This document shows, piece after piece, positions 47,719 through 53,358 of a stretch of DNA of 64,000 nt (position 1 is its first letter; every line of letters begins with the position of its first letter). Source of the DNA: Cristatella mucedo (Eukaryota > Bryozoa > Phylactolaemata > Cristatellidae); NCBI GenBank assembly GCA_009760855.2, contig WPIO01000033.1:4349938-4413937 (forward strand). The letters are read 5' to 3'. Below the pieces are notes generated by a model. It did not search any database. It was not told where the DNA came from and was given only the letters and a program-made list of their open reading frames with translations. The translations under genes were made by a program, and so were the position numbers.

Positions 47719-49374
47719 ATATATGTATATATAATTACTGCATATTTGTATAATCATACATGAGCATACAAGTATCCACAGAAACAAGCAATCTGAGTAA
47801 GTTCTCACCTGTACTACACCATAAGAATACTCACTGTACACACTCTGGTTACTCTCAAAAGACTGCAATTTCAGTCTCTCCATCTTGGTATGTTAAAAGG
47901 GACTTGCCCTGTTTAGTGTGGGATCCAGCCAGTTAATATCGGTTTAATCTTGAAAGACCGTGGTTATAATTTAGCCGACAGAAAATTCCGAAAAGTAGCT
48001 TTAAATATCCTACACATTACTCGACGCCACTGCTGAATTAAGAAAGTTGTTTTGCTCGATGCAGGAAAAATGTGCCACTTGCTACATAGAAGTCAATACA
48101 AACAGCAAAAAAGTCCACAACAGGCATTTGGTGTGTATTTTTTTCACCGTGTTCCTTTCCTTGGATCGTGATATTAAAACTCAACCAGTCCTCTCCATCT
48201 AATTATATACTACTTAATAAATAAGGAGCTAGTAATAACGCTGAGTATAACTTTTTCATACACTTTTATTTATCATTTTTCTTTTAGAAATGAACTTGGC
48301 TGAGTTGTTTCAGTGTTTCTTAGGCATGCACGTTTGCTATGGCAGGTTCGGCATATACATAAAGCATCAAACTATTATTCATACTCGGGTTAATCGGGGT
48401 CGTGATTGGGACCTGCATGAGACTGAGATAAGATAAGATCGAGTGCAAAAAGCCGAGCGGACTGGAATACAGGCAGCAGCAGCAGCTTAATGTGAATTTA
48501 AGCGATTAATGGATTCAAGAACTTTGCTAATATATTGACTTTAATACCTTCTCCTCGCCAAGCCATATTTACAGCATGACTCGAGCAGCTACACTATGAC
48601 AACGTGAGCTGCCTCCTGATAGACCTCGCGATAAACTATATTAATTCAGTTGTCAAGTGGTACCTGCCTATCGGCTGAGGCTCAAGCATGTCAGTGGGCT
48701 GAGATTCTGTGAGAATTTTCAGCCAATTATTGAGGATTTTCATTAACTATCTTGAAGCAACTATCGAAACCGCTGCAGTCCCAAATCTTCTCAATTAAGA
48801 ATTTCCTTTATTTCGGGGTTCATTATGGGATATACCATGTAACCTTTTCGATGAAAATCCTATTTGATTACCGATTTATAGTTAAATACTTTTTATTATT
48901 GAACCACCTCGCATAAGAAAAAATCTACTTAAAAAGGTAGTAAGAGCATCGACCATAAACATAGCTTCTCAGTTCCACTTGTTTGATGAAGCTCTATACA
49001 GATTTTATTCTTGTAATGGTTATTGTTTTTTAGGATTTTACCAGTGAGGTATGCGATGAGCCAAGAGTTTCCCCAAGAGTATCTATCCTAGCGAGAAGCA
49101 AGCGAAAGGTGATTACTGACTTCGCTTGCAGGCCTTAAGTAGGTTTGACTTGCTAATTTACTCTTATCTTGGTTGGCCGTCTTGTTTGAGCTTTCTATTA
49201 CCCCCTGAAGCTTAGTAGCAATCCCGTACTCATATAACATGCTAACTTTGGTTTTTGTAATTGCAGGGCGACGTTGTGGAGCTCGATATGAATAATAGCT
49301 CAGAAGAAGTGCTGCTGATGGCAAGAGCTTCTAAAAGTAGAAAACTCAGCATTTCAAACGCCCTTGAACTATAA
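18368..49374 (+). CDS. HORMAD1: HORMAD1/2-Hop1 family meiotic protein with HORMA, PHD and winged-helix parts (16 exons)
   Basis: Family role: HORMADs load on meiotic chromosome axes, promote double-strand breaks and homologue synapsis, and are removed by TRIP13/Pch2. Sequence evidence: exons at 18368-18536, 18752-18852, 18943-18963, 19080-19106, 25438-25605, 26239-26404, 28779-28882, 34130-34140, 34226-34325, 39994-40054, 40142-40251, 40398-40514, 40927-41090, 41578-41689, 49034-49108 and 49267-49374 have GT-AG borders and compatible phases, and sum to 1614 nt (537 aa). Residues about 9-289 form the HORMA domain, including [52 protein letters not shown] and GYEPPGF. A PHD finger (about 338-384) and a winged-helix-like region (about 385-476) follow, then a KSRKLSIS tail. 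Human HORMAD1/2 lack the PHD part, so the symbol names the family and not a strict 1:1 orthologue. Uncertain points are the first codon (18368 or an upstream exon) and the start of exon 5. The introns are full of LINEs and SINEs. Confidence 0.9.
18752..18852 (+). CDS. HORMAD1: HORMAD exon 2: HORMA domain
   Basis: Acceptor ctatttcag, donor gtgagtg. With the G carried from exon 1 it encodes [18 protein letters not shown] and [16 protein letters not shown], a clear match to the KILRED..CPG...KW..GC.DAL.KKY block of HORMADs. It ends in phase 0. Confidence 0.93.
18943..18963 (+). CDS. HORMAD1: HORMAD micro-exon 3 (21 nt)
   Basis: Acceptor tttctcttttag, donor gtaagta. It encodes LQTLAVV, which fills the family position directly after KKY (LR..VL.VY in human HORMAD1). 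It is phase 0 at both ends. The strong splice sites and exact placement support it despite its length. Confidence 0.8.
19080..19106 (+). CDS. HORMAD1: HORMAD micro-exon 4 (27 nt)
   Basis: Acceptor cttacctttag, donor gtaagta. It encodes VSGSEDVVS in phase 0, at the position of the variable 'Y.(D/N)P..P..V' hairpin that follows the previous strand in other HORMADs. Confidence 0.7.
19505..19645 (+). mobile_element. SINE B copy in HORMAD intron 4
   Basis: Plus-strand SINE B: a cttagctcggtccgacttcgagacctgtagtg head, a tcctttattgttacccactgcaagtggtagtgatagcc centre, and the actatatgaatgaggctgttgaatcagct end. It is followed by a (TTA)n tract. Confidence 0.75.
20560..21045 (+). pseudogene. Tc1/mariner-like transposase remnant
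   Basis: Across broken frames the plus strand reads VSIVVWGCF (typical VMVWGCFS), [14 protein letters not shown] (typical QQDNDPKHTA) and [14 protein letters not shown] (typical DLNPIEHLWDEL), then a [10 protein letters not shown]-like end. This order is that of the C-terminal half of a Tc1-type DDE transposase. The second catalytic aspartate of the PKHT block appears lost (QHENNPKH), and stops and frameshifts are present. No terminal inverted repeats were located. Confidence 0.7.
24490..25285 (+). mobile_element. Old LINE A-like copy in HORMAD intron 4
   Basis: A diverged plus-strand [22 protein letters not shown] and [12 protein letters not shown] match [18 protein letters not shown] and [12 protein letters not shown] of the better copies. 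The 3' end resembles the stem-loop tail (gatttagcactcttagggtgctgtaaa). Confidence 0.65.
25438..25605 (+). CDS. HORMAD1: HORMAD exon 5: HORMA hairpin with extra segment
   Basis: The strong acceptor tgattgttgccag and donor gtgagtg define a phase 0-0 exon of 56 codons. Its end, [14 protein letters not shown], lines up without gaps with the E.Y.F.F.Y...G block of HORMADs and joins correctly to exon 6. The first ~42 residues have no counterpart in HORMAD1. Either this is a lineage-specific insertion in the variable loop, or the true acceptor is further in; weak in-phase alternatives lie before VPSELL or LLSLSR. Confidence 0.65.
25805..25935 (-). mobile_element. SINE B copy in HORMAD intron 5
   Basis: Minus-strand SINE B with the end (cctctttttgtatagtggcagga), the centre (ggctatcaccaccgcttgc) and a B-box complement (ggattcgaaccca). 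Part of the centre is replaced by 'ataattaataaaggag'. Confidence 0.75.
26239..26404 (+). CDS. HORMAD1: HORMAD exon 6: HORMA domain core
   Basis: Acceptor ttggcttatcag, donor gtaattg in phase 1. It encodes [38 protein letters not shown] and [17 protein letters not shown], matching the TDTKKA...IR.I..L.Q.L..LP.....M.L.YYD block of HORMAD1. The open frame continues upstream to 26113, but that part is intron. Confidence 0.93.
27410..28483 (+). mobile_element. LINE A copy in HORMAD intron 6
   Basis: 5'-truncated just after the RT catalytic box. One frame (27499-27770) gives [20 protein letters not shown] and [17 protein letters not shown]. After a one-base shift near 27,770 the second frame gives [20 protein letters not shown] to [17 protein letters not shown] and a stop at about 28,253. 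The 3' UTR, stem-loop tail and short (ATT)n follow. It is very similar to the copies at 31.2 and 49.9 kb, so it inserted relatively recently. Confidence 0.9.
28779..28882 (+). CDS. HORMAD1: HORMAD exon 7: HORMA domain
   Basis: Acceptor tattttttgttttag, donor gtagaga. With the carried G it encodes [18 protein letters not shown] and [17 protein letters not shown], matching VTP.DY.PPGF...(V)F..EP....GEVST of HORMADs. It ends in phase 0. The donor is weaker than the others but is fixed by the phase and the family. Confidence 0.9.
29590..29868 (+). mobile_element. LINE A-like 3' fragment
   Basis: It contains [13 protein letters not shown]-like sequence (agttcgtatgctcccaaagcttggaactcactccc), a decayed 3' UTR, and a stem-loop-like tail ending in ttatta. 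It is a diverged copy. Confidence 0.65.
30738..30892 (-). mobile_element. SINE B copy, well preserved
   Basis: The best-preserved SINE B on the minus strand: an A-box-like tggctcactag head at the high-coordinate end, B box (catgggttcgaatcctgcgg), centre (gatcctttatcgccactgcaagcggtggtgatagcc), and end (aaaaagaggttgttaaatcagct). Confidence 0.8.
31168..32306 (-). mobile_element. LINE A copy with intact C-terminal reading frame
   Basis: Minus strand, in HORMAD intron 7. From the end of the RT domain ([16 protein letters not shown]) to the stop at 31411 the frame is uninterrupted for about 290 codons and includes [58 protein letters not shown] and [20 protein letters not shown]. It is 5'-truncated at about 32306. 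A 3' UTR and (ATT)n tail run down to 31168. It is the youngest-looking copy in the window. Confidence 0.93.
32699..33257. mobile_element. Foldback (long inverted repeat) element, 559 bp
   Basis: The arms, about 32699-32920 and 33040-33257, are reverse complements over about 215 bp with only scattered differences, and leave a spacer of about 120 bp. Both arms include a tgaatgcc-like segment, the gcatgcctaagctagcacgg block and the internal palindrome acaactagtctagttgtt. There is no open frame. No clear target-site duplication was found. The structure is that of a non-autonomous foldback/MITE-like DNA element in HORMAD intron 7. Confidence 0.8.
33620..33758 (+). mobile_element. SINE A copy
   Basis: Plus strand: A-box-like tggtttggccctggggtaagg, B-box-like gatcgtgggctcgatccc, then the tail catatgcgaagagtctgg...gttctcttacggtgctatacaaattaattatat. 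Confidence 0.75.
34130..34140 (+). CDS. HORMAD1: HORMAD micro-exon 8 (11 nt)
   Basis: Acceptor gtgctgcctgcag, donor gtaagta. The 11 nt encode Pro-Tyr-His plus two bases of Asp. With the first base of exon 9 this gives [12 protein letters not shown], exactly where HORMAD1 has PFHIFKVKVTTE after the VST that exon 7 ends on. Without it exons 7 and 9 are out of phase, which is strong internal support. Confidence 0.85.
34226..34325 (+). CDS. HORMAD1: HORMAD exon 9: end of HORMA domain and linker
   Basis: Acceptor cattccttgtag, donor gtaagaa. It encodes [18 protein letters not shown] and [15 protein letters not shown]. The first part is the last strand of the HORMA core and the rest is linker. It ends in phase 0. 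Confidence 0.9.
34340..34770 (+). mobile_element. LINE B 3' end
   Basis: Plus strand, directly after HORMAD exon 9: a [10 protein letters not shown]-like start (typical YLAELL.QF.P.RALRS), a GPRLW-type block, [15 protein letters not shown]-like sequence, then accgaaaacttcttgggctttagaatgc and ctttgtggagataca, the LINE B terminal motif. Broken frames. Confidence 0.65.
35105..35560 (+). pseudogene. LINE B-like reverse transcriptase fragment
   Basis: Plus strand, across frameshifts: [20 protein letters not shown] (typical AFDTIDH..LL.RL), [22 protein letters not shown] (typical VPQGSVLGPLLF.IYT.PL), a decayed YADDTQLYL region, then [20 protein letters not shown]. The order is RT fingers/palm to post-RT of a non-LTR retrotransposon. 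It is distinct from LINE A at codon level and most likely the internal part of LINE B. Confidence 0.65.
35705..36050 (+). pseudogene. pogo/CENP-B-like transposase remnant
   Basis: The plus strand reads [20 protein letters not shown] then [16 protein letters not shown], resembling the N-terminal psq-type helix-turn-helix of pogo/Tigger-like transposases (K.Y....K..II.....G.N...A...F.L....VR.W). Frames are broken after that. The identification rests on this short block only. Confidence 0.4.
36060..36335 (+). mobile_element. LINE A-like 3' UTR with duplicated tail
   Basis: It contains the 3' UTR words of LINE A (gtgattcgtctt, tgctgacact-like, accactaaccat) and two successive stem-loop-like tails (36210-36260 and 36290-36335: gtgcctagaaagagattgagttctttgagggtgc). 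Confidence 0.6.
36605..36765 (-). mobile_element. SINE B copy
   Basis: Minus-strand SINE B, moderately diverged: gctgatttaacagcctcatttatctagcggcagaaga end, gcaataaaggattgcctaca centre, degenerate B box (actcaaagctgtga). Confidence 0.65.
36780..37400 (+). mobile_element. LINE B 3' end interrupted by SINE A
   Basis: LINE B sequence ([18 protein letters not shown], then the CYLFT...ALLTQLCF block) runs to about 37,095. It resumes after the SINE at about 37,241 with gttcgttagctatcgtgtgggcaccgaaagccgcttaggc, which is the next part of the LINE B 3' end. The intervening 37105-37240 is a SINE A copy in minus orientation. Confidence 0.7.
37105..37240 (-). mobile_element. SINE A copy inserted in LINE B
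   Basis: Minus strand: tail (atttgtgtatcatcctaagagaa), B-box complement (gggctcgagccctcg) and A-box complement (cacgggaccaaaccagct). LINE B sequence on both sides is continuous once this element is removed. Confidence 0.8.
37620..37770 (+). mobile_element. SINE B copy
   Basis: Plus strand: cacgaccgagatcgtgtgttcgaatcctgcag (B box), caatcctttattgtcaacagtatggtgatagc, and actatacaaatgaggctgttaaatcaga. Confidence 0.8.
37771..38764. other. HORMAD intron 9, unassigned part
   Basis: Inside the intron between 34325 and 39994. No exon or repeat was recognised. Confidence 0.4.
38765..38905 (-). mobile_element. SINE B copy, diverged
   Basis: Minus strand: ggcttatttaacagcccgatgtatatatgggcc end, gcaatgaagatttgcctgatgcagg centre, and actcaaacccataat B-box complement. 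Confidence 0.6.
39994..40054 (+). CDS. HORMAD1: HORMAD exon 10: acidic linker
   Basis: Acceptor cgttcctgcattgcag, donor gttagtc in phase 1. It encodes [20 protein letters not shown]. It has no domain of its own; phase 0 to 1 links exon 9 to exon 11. It is supported by splice sites and by continuity with the PHD exon. Confidence 0.75.
40142..40251 (+). CDS. HORMAD1: HORMAD exon 11: linker and first PHD cysteines
   Basis: Acceptor ataatttagttgcag, donor gtgagct. It encodes [18 protein letters not shown] and [21 protein letters not shown] at the end supplies the first two zinc ligands of the PHD finger. It ends in phase 0. Confidence 0.9.
40398..40514 (+). CDS. HORMAD1: HORMAD exon 12: PHD finger
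   Basis: Acceptor ctttatgacgcag, donor gtaaaaa. It encodes [20 protein letters not shown] and [19 protein letters not shown]. Together with exon 11 the ligand order is Cys-Cys, Cys-Cys, His-Cys, Cys-Cys (C4HC3), with the family-typical MLVQC..C..WQHGVC core. In Hop1-type proteins this module, with the winged helix that follows, contributes to chromatin binding. Confidence 0.93.
40927..41090 (+). CDS. HORMAD1: HORMAD exon 13: winged-helix-like segment
   Basis: Acceptor acacccctttccag, donor gtatgaa in phase 2. It encodes [40 protein letters not shown] and [14 protein letters not shown]. The pattern of helices (LARRF…[14 protein letters not shown]) fits the winged helix-turn-helix that follows the PHD finger in Hop1-like HORMADs. 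The assignment to that fold is by pattern and position. Confidence 0.85.
41578..41689 (+). CDS. HORMAD1: HORMAD exon 14: end of winged-helix-like segment
   Basis: Acceptor catattcatag, donor gtacgtg. With the two carried bases it encodes [19 protein letters not shown] and [19 protein letters not shown]. The first part is a plausible wing or last helix; the second is Ser/Asn/Gln-rich linker. It ends in phase 0, followed by a 7.3-kb intron. Confidence 0.85.
41690..42840. other. HORMAD intron 14, unassigned part
   Basis: AT-rich intron sequence. No exon or repeat family was recognised. Confidence 0.4.
42865..43370 (-). mobile_element. Old LINE copy (L2/CR1-like)
   Basis: The minus-strand text corresponds to the C-terminal region: agaagtgagttccagagttttggtacgtacagactgaa is the complement of a '[12 protein letters not shown]'-like WNSLP region, and agtgccagtgaagctct is the complement of an HWH-type block. 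Strongly diverged; it may be a third L2/CR1 subfamily. Confidence 0.5.
44165..44325 (+). mobile_element. SINE A2 copy
   Basis: Plus strand: A-box-like tggtttggcccagtagtaaagg, then an extra block aaggtgaatgtattcgatga before the B-box-like ggtcgtggcctcgagtcc, then the LINE A-like tail. The extra block defines a subfamily together with the copies at 9915 and 56380. Confidence 0.8.
44878..45270 (-). other. Unidentified 130-codon open frame
   Basis: An uninterrupted minus-strand frame of 130 codons lies in HORMAD intron 14. Its composition is protein-like (for example [20 protein letters not shown]), but I recognise no family and see no convincing splice sites. It could be a transposon-derived remnant or a chance frame. 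Confidence 0.3.
45811..45840. repeat. G-run/C-run hairpin
   Basis: A run of seven G followed by aggcatttgctt and eight C can fold into a stem with a short loop. Such homopolymers are also prone to sequencing-length errors. Confidence 0.5.
45985..46125. repeat. Short-period tandem repeat (about 30-38 bp)
   Basis: Four to five imperfect units each contain cttgcccctacatgaaaa-like sequence followed by an attttgc/ttagcagg part. Unit length varies between about 24 and 38 bp. Confidence 0.6.
46735..46935 (+). mobile_element. LINE B 3' fragment
   Basis: The plus strand carries the 'cttctcgactatcctcctgattcagctatgcttctcact' block ([12 protein letters not shown] in other copies) and 'gagatgaattttattagct', matching the 3' part of LINE B. 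The end motif is decayed. Confidence 0.55.
47654..47715. repeat. (AC)n microsatellite
   Basis: About 29 AC dinucleotides, followed by an ATGTATAT stretch. The alternating Cys-Val frame on the minus strand is an artefact of this repeat. Confidence 0.95.
47716..49033. other. HORMAD intron 14, 3' part
   Basis: AT-rich sequence without recognised exons or repeats, ending in the acceptor tattgttttttag before exon 15. Confidence 0.4.
49034..49108 (+). CDS. HORMAD1: HORMAD exon 15: basic Ser-rich tail
   Basis: Acceptor tattgttttttag, donor gtgatta, phase 0-0. It encodes [18 protein letters not shown] and LARSKRK. It is supported by splice sites, phase and continuity with the terminal exon, not by a conserved domain. 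Confidence 0.75.
49267..49374 (+). CDS. HORMAD1: HORMAD exon 16: C-terminus with closure-motif-like peptide
   Basis: Acceptor gtttttgtaattgcag, stop TAA at 49372-49374. It encodes [20 protein letters not shown] and [15 protein letters not shown]. The last 12 residues (RKLSIS core) resemble the C-terminal closure motif of Hop1/HORMAD proteins (RKxS-type), which the HORMA domain binds in cis or trans to assemble on axes. No canonical AATAAA was found in the next few hundred bases. Confidence 0.8.
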   Translation, partial: GDVVELDMNNSSEEVLLMARASKSRKLSISNALEL

Positions 49375-49864
49375 ATAATTATCTTTGCGGTTATTATAAT
49401 TATTATATCCAGCCCGAATCTTTATTTTCATTTCACTAAATATTCTAGAGCAATTATGTCATCACTAGTTCTTTGGTTCCTGCACATGGATGCGATAAGG
49501 ATAATTTCTATAATCTTGTATACTACATATGAGCATAGCATGCACTAGATGCTACAACCGTCGCTTCATTCTTTAGAACTGACCATTGCTACTCCTATCG
49601 ATTCAGTGTATGGCACATTGATGCGGCTGGCTATTCATAAAAGGCACGGATGCGACCTAAAAAAACATTGCGTCCGATAAGTCTGACAGCATAGCGGTGT
49701 TGGAAGGAATTATAAAAGCTGAATCTGGCAGAAAGCCAGTTGCTGCAAATGAGCGGTGACCCAACTCTACCGGTTTGAGATTGCAGGGTCATCGTCGGTT
49801 GCAGTAGAAATCTGACATCTTTTTATTTTGCATCTACCTACCAAAGGCATGATCAGGTATGGCA
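49375..49864. other. HORMAD 3' UTR / intergenic
   Basis: AT-rich sequence between the HORMAD stop codon and the LINE A copy. No feature is recognised, and the polyadenylation site cannot be placed. Confidence 0.4.
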
Positions 49865-51668
49865 CAGTCAAACAATTAAAGTTCGTATCTCAATCAAAGA
49901 AGACAACAAGTCCTCTGGACCCTATTCCCACTGTCCTGCTCCTACGTTGCATTGATCTGCTGCTGCCATGCATAACTAACATAATTAATAAGTCATTAGC
50001 CTCAGGTCATATCCCAGCACCTTTCAAAAAAGCTGTAGTCAGGCCACTTCTCAAGAAAGCTACACTTGACCAAGAGAACTTGAGCAACTACCGCCCAGTT
50101 TCCCTTCTACCGTTCCTATCAAAGTCACTCGAACGGGTCGTGGCGGACCAGCTAAACTCGTATATCGAAACCTCACACCTTGCTAGTAAGTTTCAGTCTG
50201 GCTTTAGAGCTAACCACTCCACAGAGTCAGCATTGCTTCGGGTATACAACGACCTACTTAGGAATGCAGACATGGGTAGAGTGTCTCTGTTGTTTTGCTT
50301 GATCTTTCGGCAGCTTTTGATACCATCGATCACAAAGTTCTTCTAGAGCGCCTCTCATCTCGCCTGGGCATCACTGGCACTGCTCTGCAGTGGTTGAGGT
50401 CCTATCTCAGTGGGAGACTCCAGAGTATTGACGTGAATGGACAAAGATCATCTGAAGTACCTCTGAAATATGGAGTACCTCAGGGCTCAGTGCTAGGTCC
50501 GGTTCTTTTCACGGTTTATACTCTGCCTCTTGCTGATGTGATTGCCAAGCACAATCTAGGCTTTCACTTCTATGCGGATGACACTCAGTTGTACCTTTGC
50601 TTTGATCCCTCCCAGCCTTCGAGCACCTCAAATTCTCTCAACTCACTAGCTGCATGCATTGATGACATCCGCACATGGATGGCAGCAAATTTTCTAAAAC
50701 TAAACGATGATAAAAACTAACTTACTAGTTATGGGCAAACCCAGTGTGATTCAGAGATTGGAAAGGCTGACTCTCAAAATTGGCTCTGCCAGCATATCTC
50801 CTGTCGAATCAGCTCGAAATCTAGGTGTCATATTCCAAAGCGACCTCTCGTTAGACGACCATATCAGCTCTACAGTCAAATCCGCCTATTTTCAGCTTCA
50901 TAACATTGCTAAAATTCGGGCTTGTTTAGATAAGGATACCACGTCCAAGTTAGTTCATGCATTCGTGACATCCCGTCTCGACTTCTGCAACTCACTGCTT
51001 ACTGGCCTACCAGCATGTGCGATCAGGCGATTGCAGCTGGTGCAAAACTCTGCAGCTAGGCTTGTCTGTCGTGAGCGTCACAGTTGCCACATTACTTCAC
51101 TTCTCGCCGACCTGCACTGGCTACCAGTCAAGCAACGGATTGACTTCAAGGTTTTGTCGCTCACTTTTAGGTCCCTTCATTCTATGGCTCCAGCCGATCT
51201 GTCAGATATACTACCCCATCAGGCCAAGCATCGTACCACCCGCTTCTCGGAATCCAACAGTCTAGAAATACCTCATACAAACCTTAAATCCTTTGGAGAC
51301 CGTGCATTTAGTTCATATGCTTCCAAAGCCTGGAACTCCCTCCCGACCTGCGTCAAAACATCCCCTGACCTGACCACATTTAAAAGGAACCTAAAAACAC
51401 ACCTATTTAGGACAGCATTTAGTGGGTCCCTGTGATTCGTCTTTGATGTGCTTATGCGTGCTGACACTGTGCATGCTGCCACTAACCACATTTGCATGCT
51501 GACCCTGTGCATGTCACCCCTAACCATGTTATTCATTTCATTTGTTTTTCAAGCATGATTTTACTTACCATTCAATTGCATTTCACTTTACAGCAAATGT
51601 AAAGCGCCTAGAGAGAGATTGAGTTCTCTGAGGGCGCTTTATCAAGTGAATTATTGTTATTATTATTA
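49865..51668 (+). mobile_element. LINE A, longest copy, with most of the reverse transcriptase
   Basis: An L2/CR1-like non-LTR retrotransposon, 5'-truncated inside ORF2. RT blocks in order: [96 protein letters not shown] (catalytic YADD near 50,570), then [38 protein letters not shown] and WNSLPTC to the stop at about 51,433. Two single-base indels break the frame: a missing base near 50,294 and an extra A in the A-run near 50,713. The 3' UTR ends in the stem-loop tail at 51,600-51,645 and (ATT)n. The copy is inactive, but it is nearly identical to the 27.4 and 31.2 kb copies. Confidence 0.93.
51600..51645 (+). other. LINE A 3'-tail stem-loop
   Basis: Sequence aaagcgcctagaga pairs with tctctgagggcgcttt a few bases downstream, forming a stem with a small loop just before the (ATT)n tail. 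The same hairpin, with substitutions, ends every LINE A copy and every SINE A copy. By analogy with L2-type elements it is the probable recognition site of the element's own reverse transcriptase (inference). Confidence 0.7.
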
Positions 51669-52154
51669 ACAGACGAAATGGATCTCACGAATTTGTCAAC
51701 CAGGGGTTCGTTCCGCAAGATGACATGTTATTATTCCTAGGATGTACGAGCGATTTGCCTCTTTTGTGAATTTAGGTAAATTAAATCGTTGCCGGTCGAT
51801 CTTCGAGCATTGAGGCACAGTGATAGATGGGTGTTTTGTTATAGTACCTCGGGCCCGGAAACCTTTCCAGAATGAATTGTTTTGCTTCTCCGAGTTCCTC
51901 AGCTACTTTTTTGAGCTCGTGTTTAACTCCGAATGCCGGTTACCAAAGGTGGGCTGTGAGCGAAAGCTATACTTAGCTGCTTAGCAGTTGCTCATATCAG
52001 TGATTGCTTCGTCTATAGACAAATTGAAACAGAGAAGAATACATGAAGTTTGGAGATTCGGGTGGTTACTCGCTTACTAGGCCAGGCTTAAAGTCCATCG
52101 TCCATTCATCGACAGCCTATACTAATTGTATCAACAATAACATTTGTATATCAC

Positions 52155-52447
52155 CCTATGCACATTCTAGGCTTTCACTTCCATGCAGATGACATTCAGC
52201 TGTACCGTTGCTTTGATCCCTCCCGGCCCTTCGGCACGTCGAACTCTCTTAACTCCCTTGCTGCACATATTGCTGCCATCCACGTGTGGATGGCAGCGAG
52301 CTTTCTCAAATTGAATCGCGATTAAAACGTGGATGACAGCGAACTTTCTCAAATAGAATCACGATAAAACCAACTTACTAGTTATGAGCAAACCAAATGT
52401 GACTCGAAAATTGAAAAACACAACTCAAAATCGGCTCTGCCAGCATA
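52155..52447 (+). mobile_element. LINE A copy, proximal part (interrupted)
   Basis: Starts with ttctaggctttcacttccatgcagatgacattcagctgtacc (YADDTQLYL region) and runs to ggctctgccagcata. A segment of about 50 bp (tggatggcagcgagctttctcaaattgaatcgcga) is tandemly duplicated at about 52,288-52,372. The element continues at 53,359 after the inserted DNA transposon. Confidence 0.75.
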
Positions 52448-53358
52448 GAGCCCGATGGTGGTAACCCGGGTTACCATGGTAAGCCAGGTGCTCACGGACT
52501 GCGATAACTGCCTGAATATCGGTCCAAATTATATGCAAATAGGCTAAAAAATGTCGGGCTCATCGATTTCTTTTCGTCAGCAGAAAGAGAGCGATTTCGA
52601 AAACGGTGATTTTTATTGTGTAAGTTCGCAGCAGCTGACCAGATCCAGGGCTCGATCACAAAAATTGACTTTTTTCCGAGGAATAGCCAGCGATTTCAAA
52701 AACGACGATTGTATTGTGCAAGTGCTCAGCGACTGACCGGATCCAGGGCAAGGATCGAGGTCTCGATCACAAACATTGAGCTTATTTTTCCGAGAAAGAG
52801 CTAAGATTGATTGCTGATTTGGGACAACCGCTGGTGCCTTCTTCGGGGGCCCACGGAGCATCTGCACGCAGGGAGCAGCCTCCTGTGCTGATGCTCTTTT
52901 TTCTACCACAAGGCTTCGCCATACCGGATGCCGCCGACAACAGCGAGCCAGTATTGTCAGGATCTTCGTCCTCACTATCAGTGATACTACCCAGTCTAAC
53001 ACTGGTGCCGAGATTCCGGATCTCTTGCATAATCTTTTAAACCAGCGGGTGGTAATGAAATTCCCGGGCAATGTTTCCAAGAACTTGCACACCAGTTCCA
53101 TTTCGTTGTTATGAACTTCTTTCGTTGTTAAGAAGATCTTGTATATCTTCATTATAGCCAACCGTTGCGTGCACCAGAGCCCTTTTGTACATAATTTTTC
53201 AGATTTCGTCGACATGACTCTGACGGTGCTGCTCCTGAATCAGATCAATAGCGTTTTCGACCTCAAAATGCTACATTTTTAGAGCAGCTATCCGCAAAAT
53301 AAATAATTTATATTCTACTTGCGGAAATTCGGTAACCGGAGTTACCGACACCGGGCTC
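52448..53358. mobile_element. Non-autonomous DNA transposon with terminal inverted repeats, 911 bp
   Basis: The ends gagcccgatggtggtaaccc... and the reverse complement gagcccggtgtcggtaactc... match at about 23 of 28 positions. The insertion splits a LINE A copy exactly: the LINE text '...cagcata' stops, and 'atatctcc...' resumes, where intact LINE A reads cagcatatctcc. The host bases 'ata' are present on both sides, so the target-site duplication is 2-3 bp (AT/ATA). The inside holds a 2-copy direct repeat of about 100 bp (52,591-52,802). A 200-codon minus-strand frame (52613-53215) has no recognised transposase motif. A PIF/Harbinger- or ISL2EU-type origin is possible but unproven. Confidence 0.85.

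Noticed and set aside
47641-47883. Frame with alternating Cys-Val
   Set aside because: Translation of the (AC)n microsatellite.
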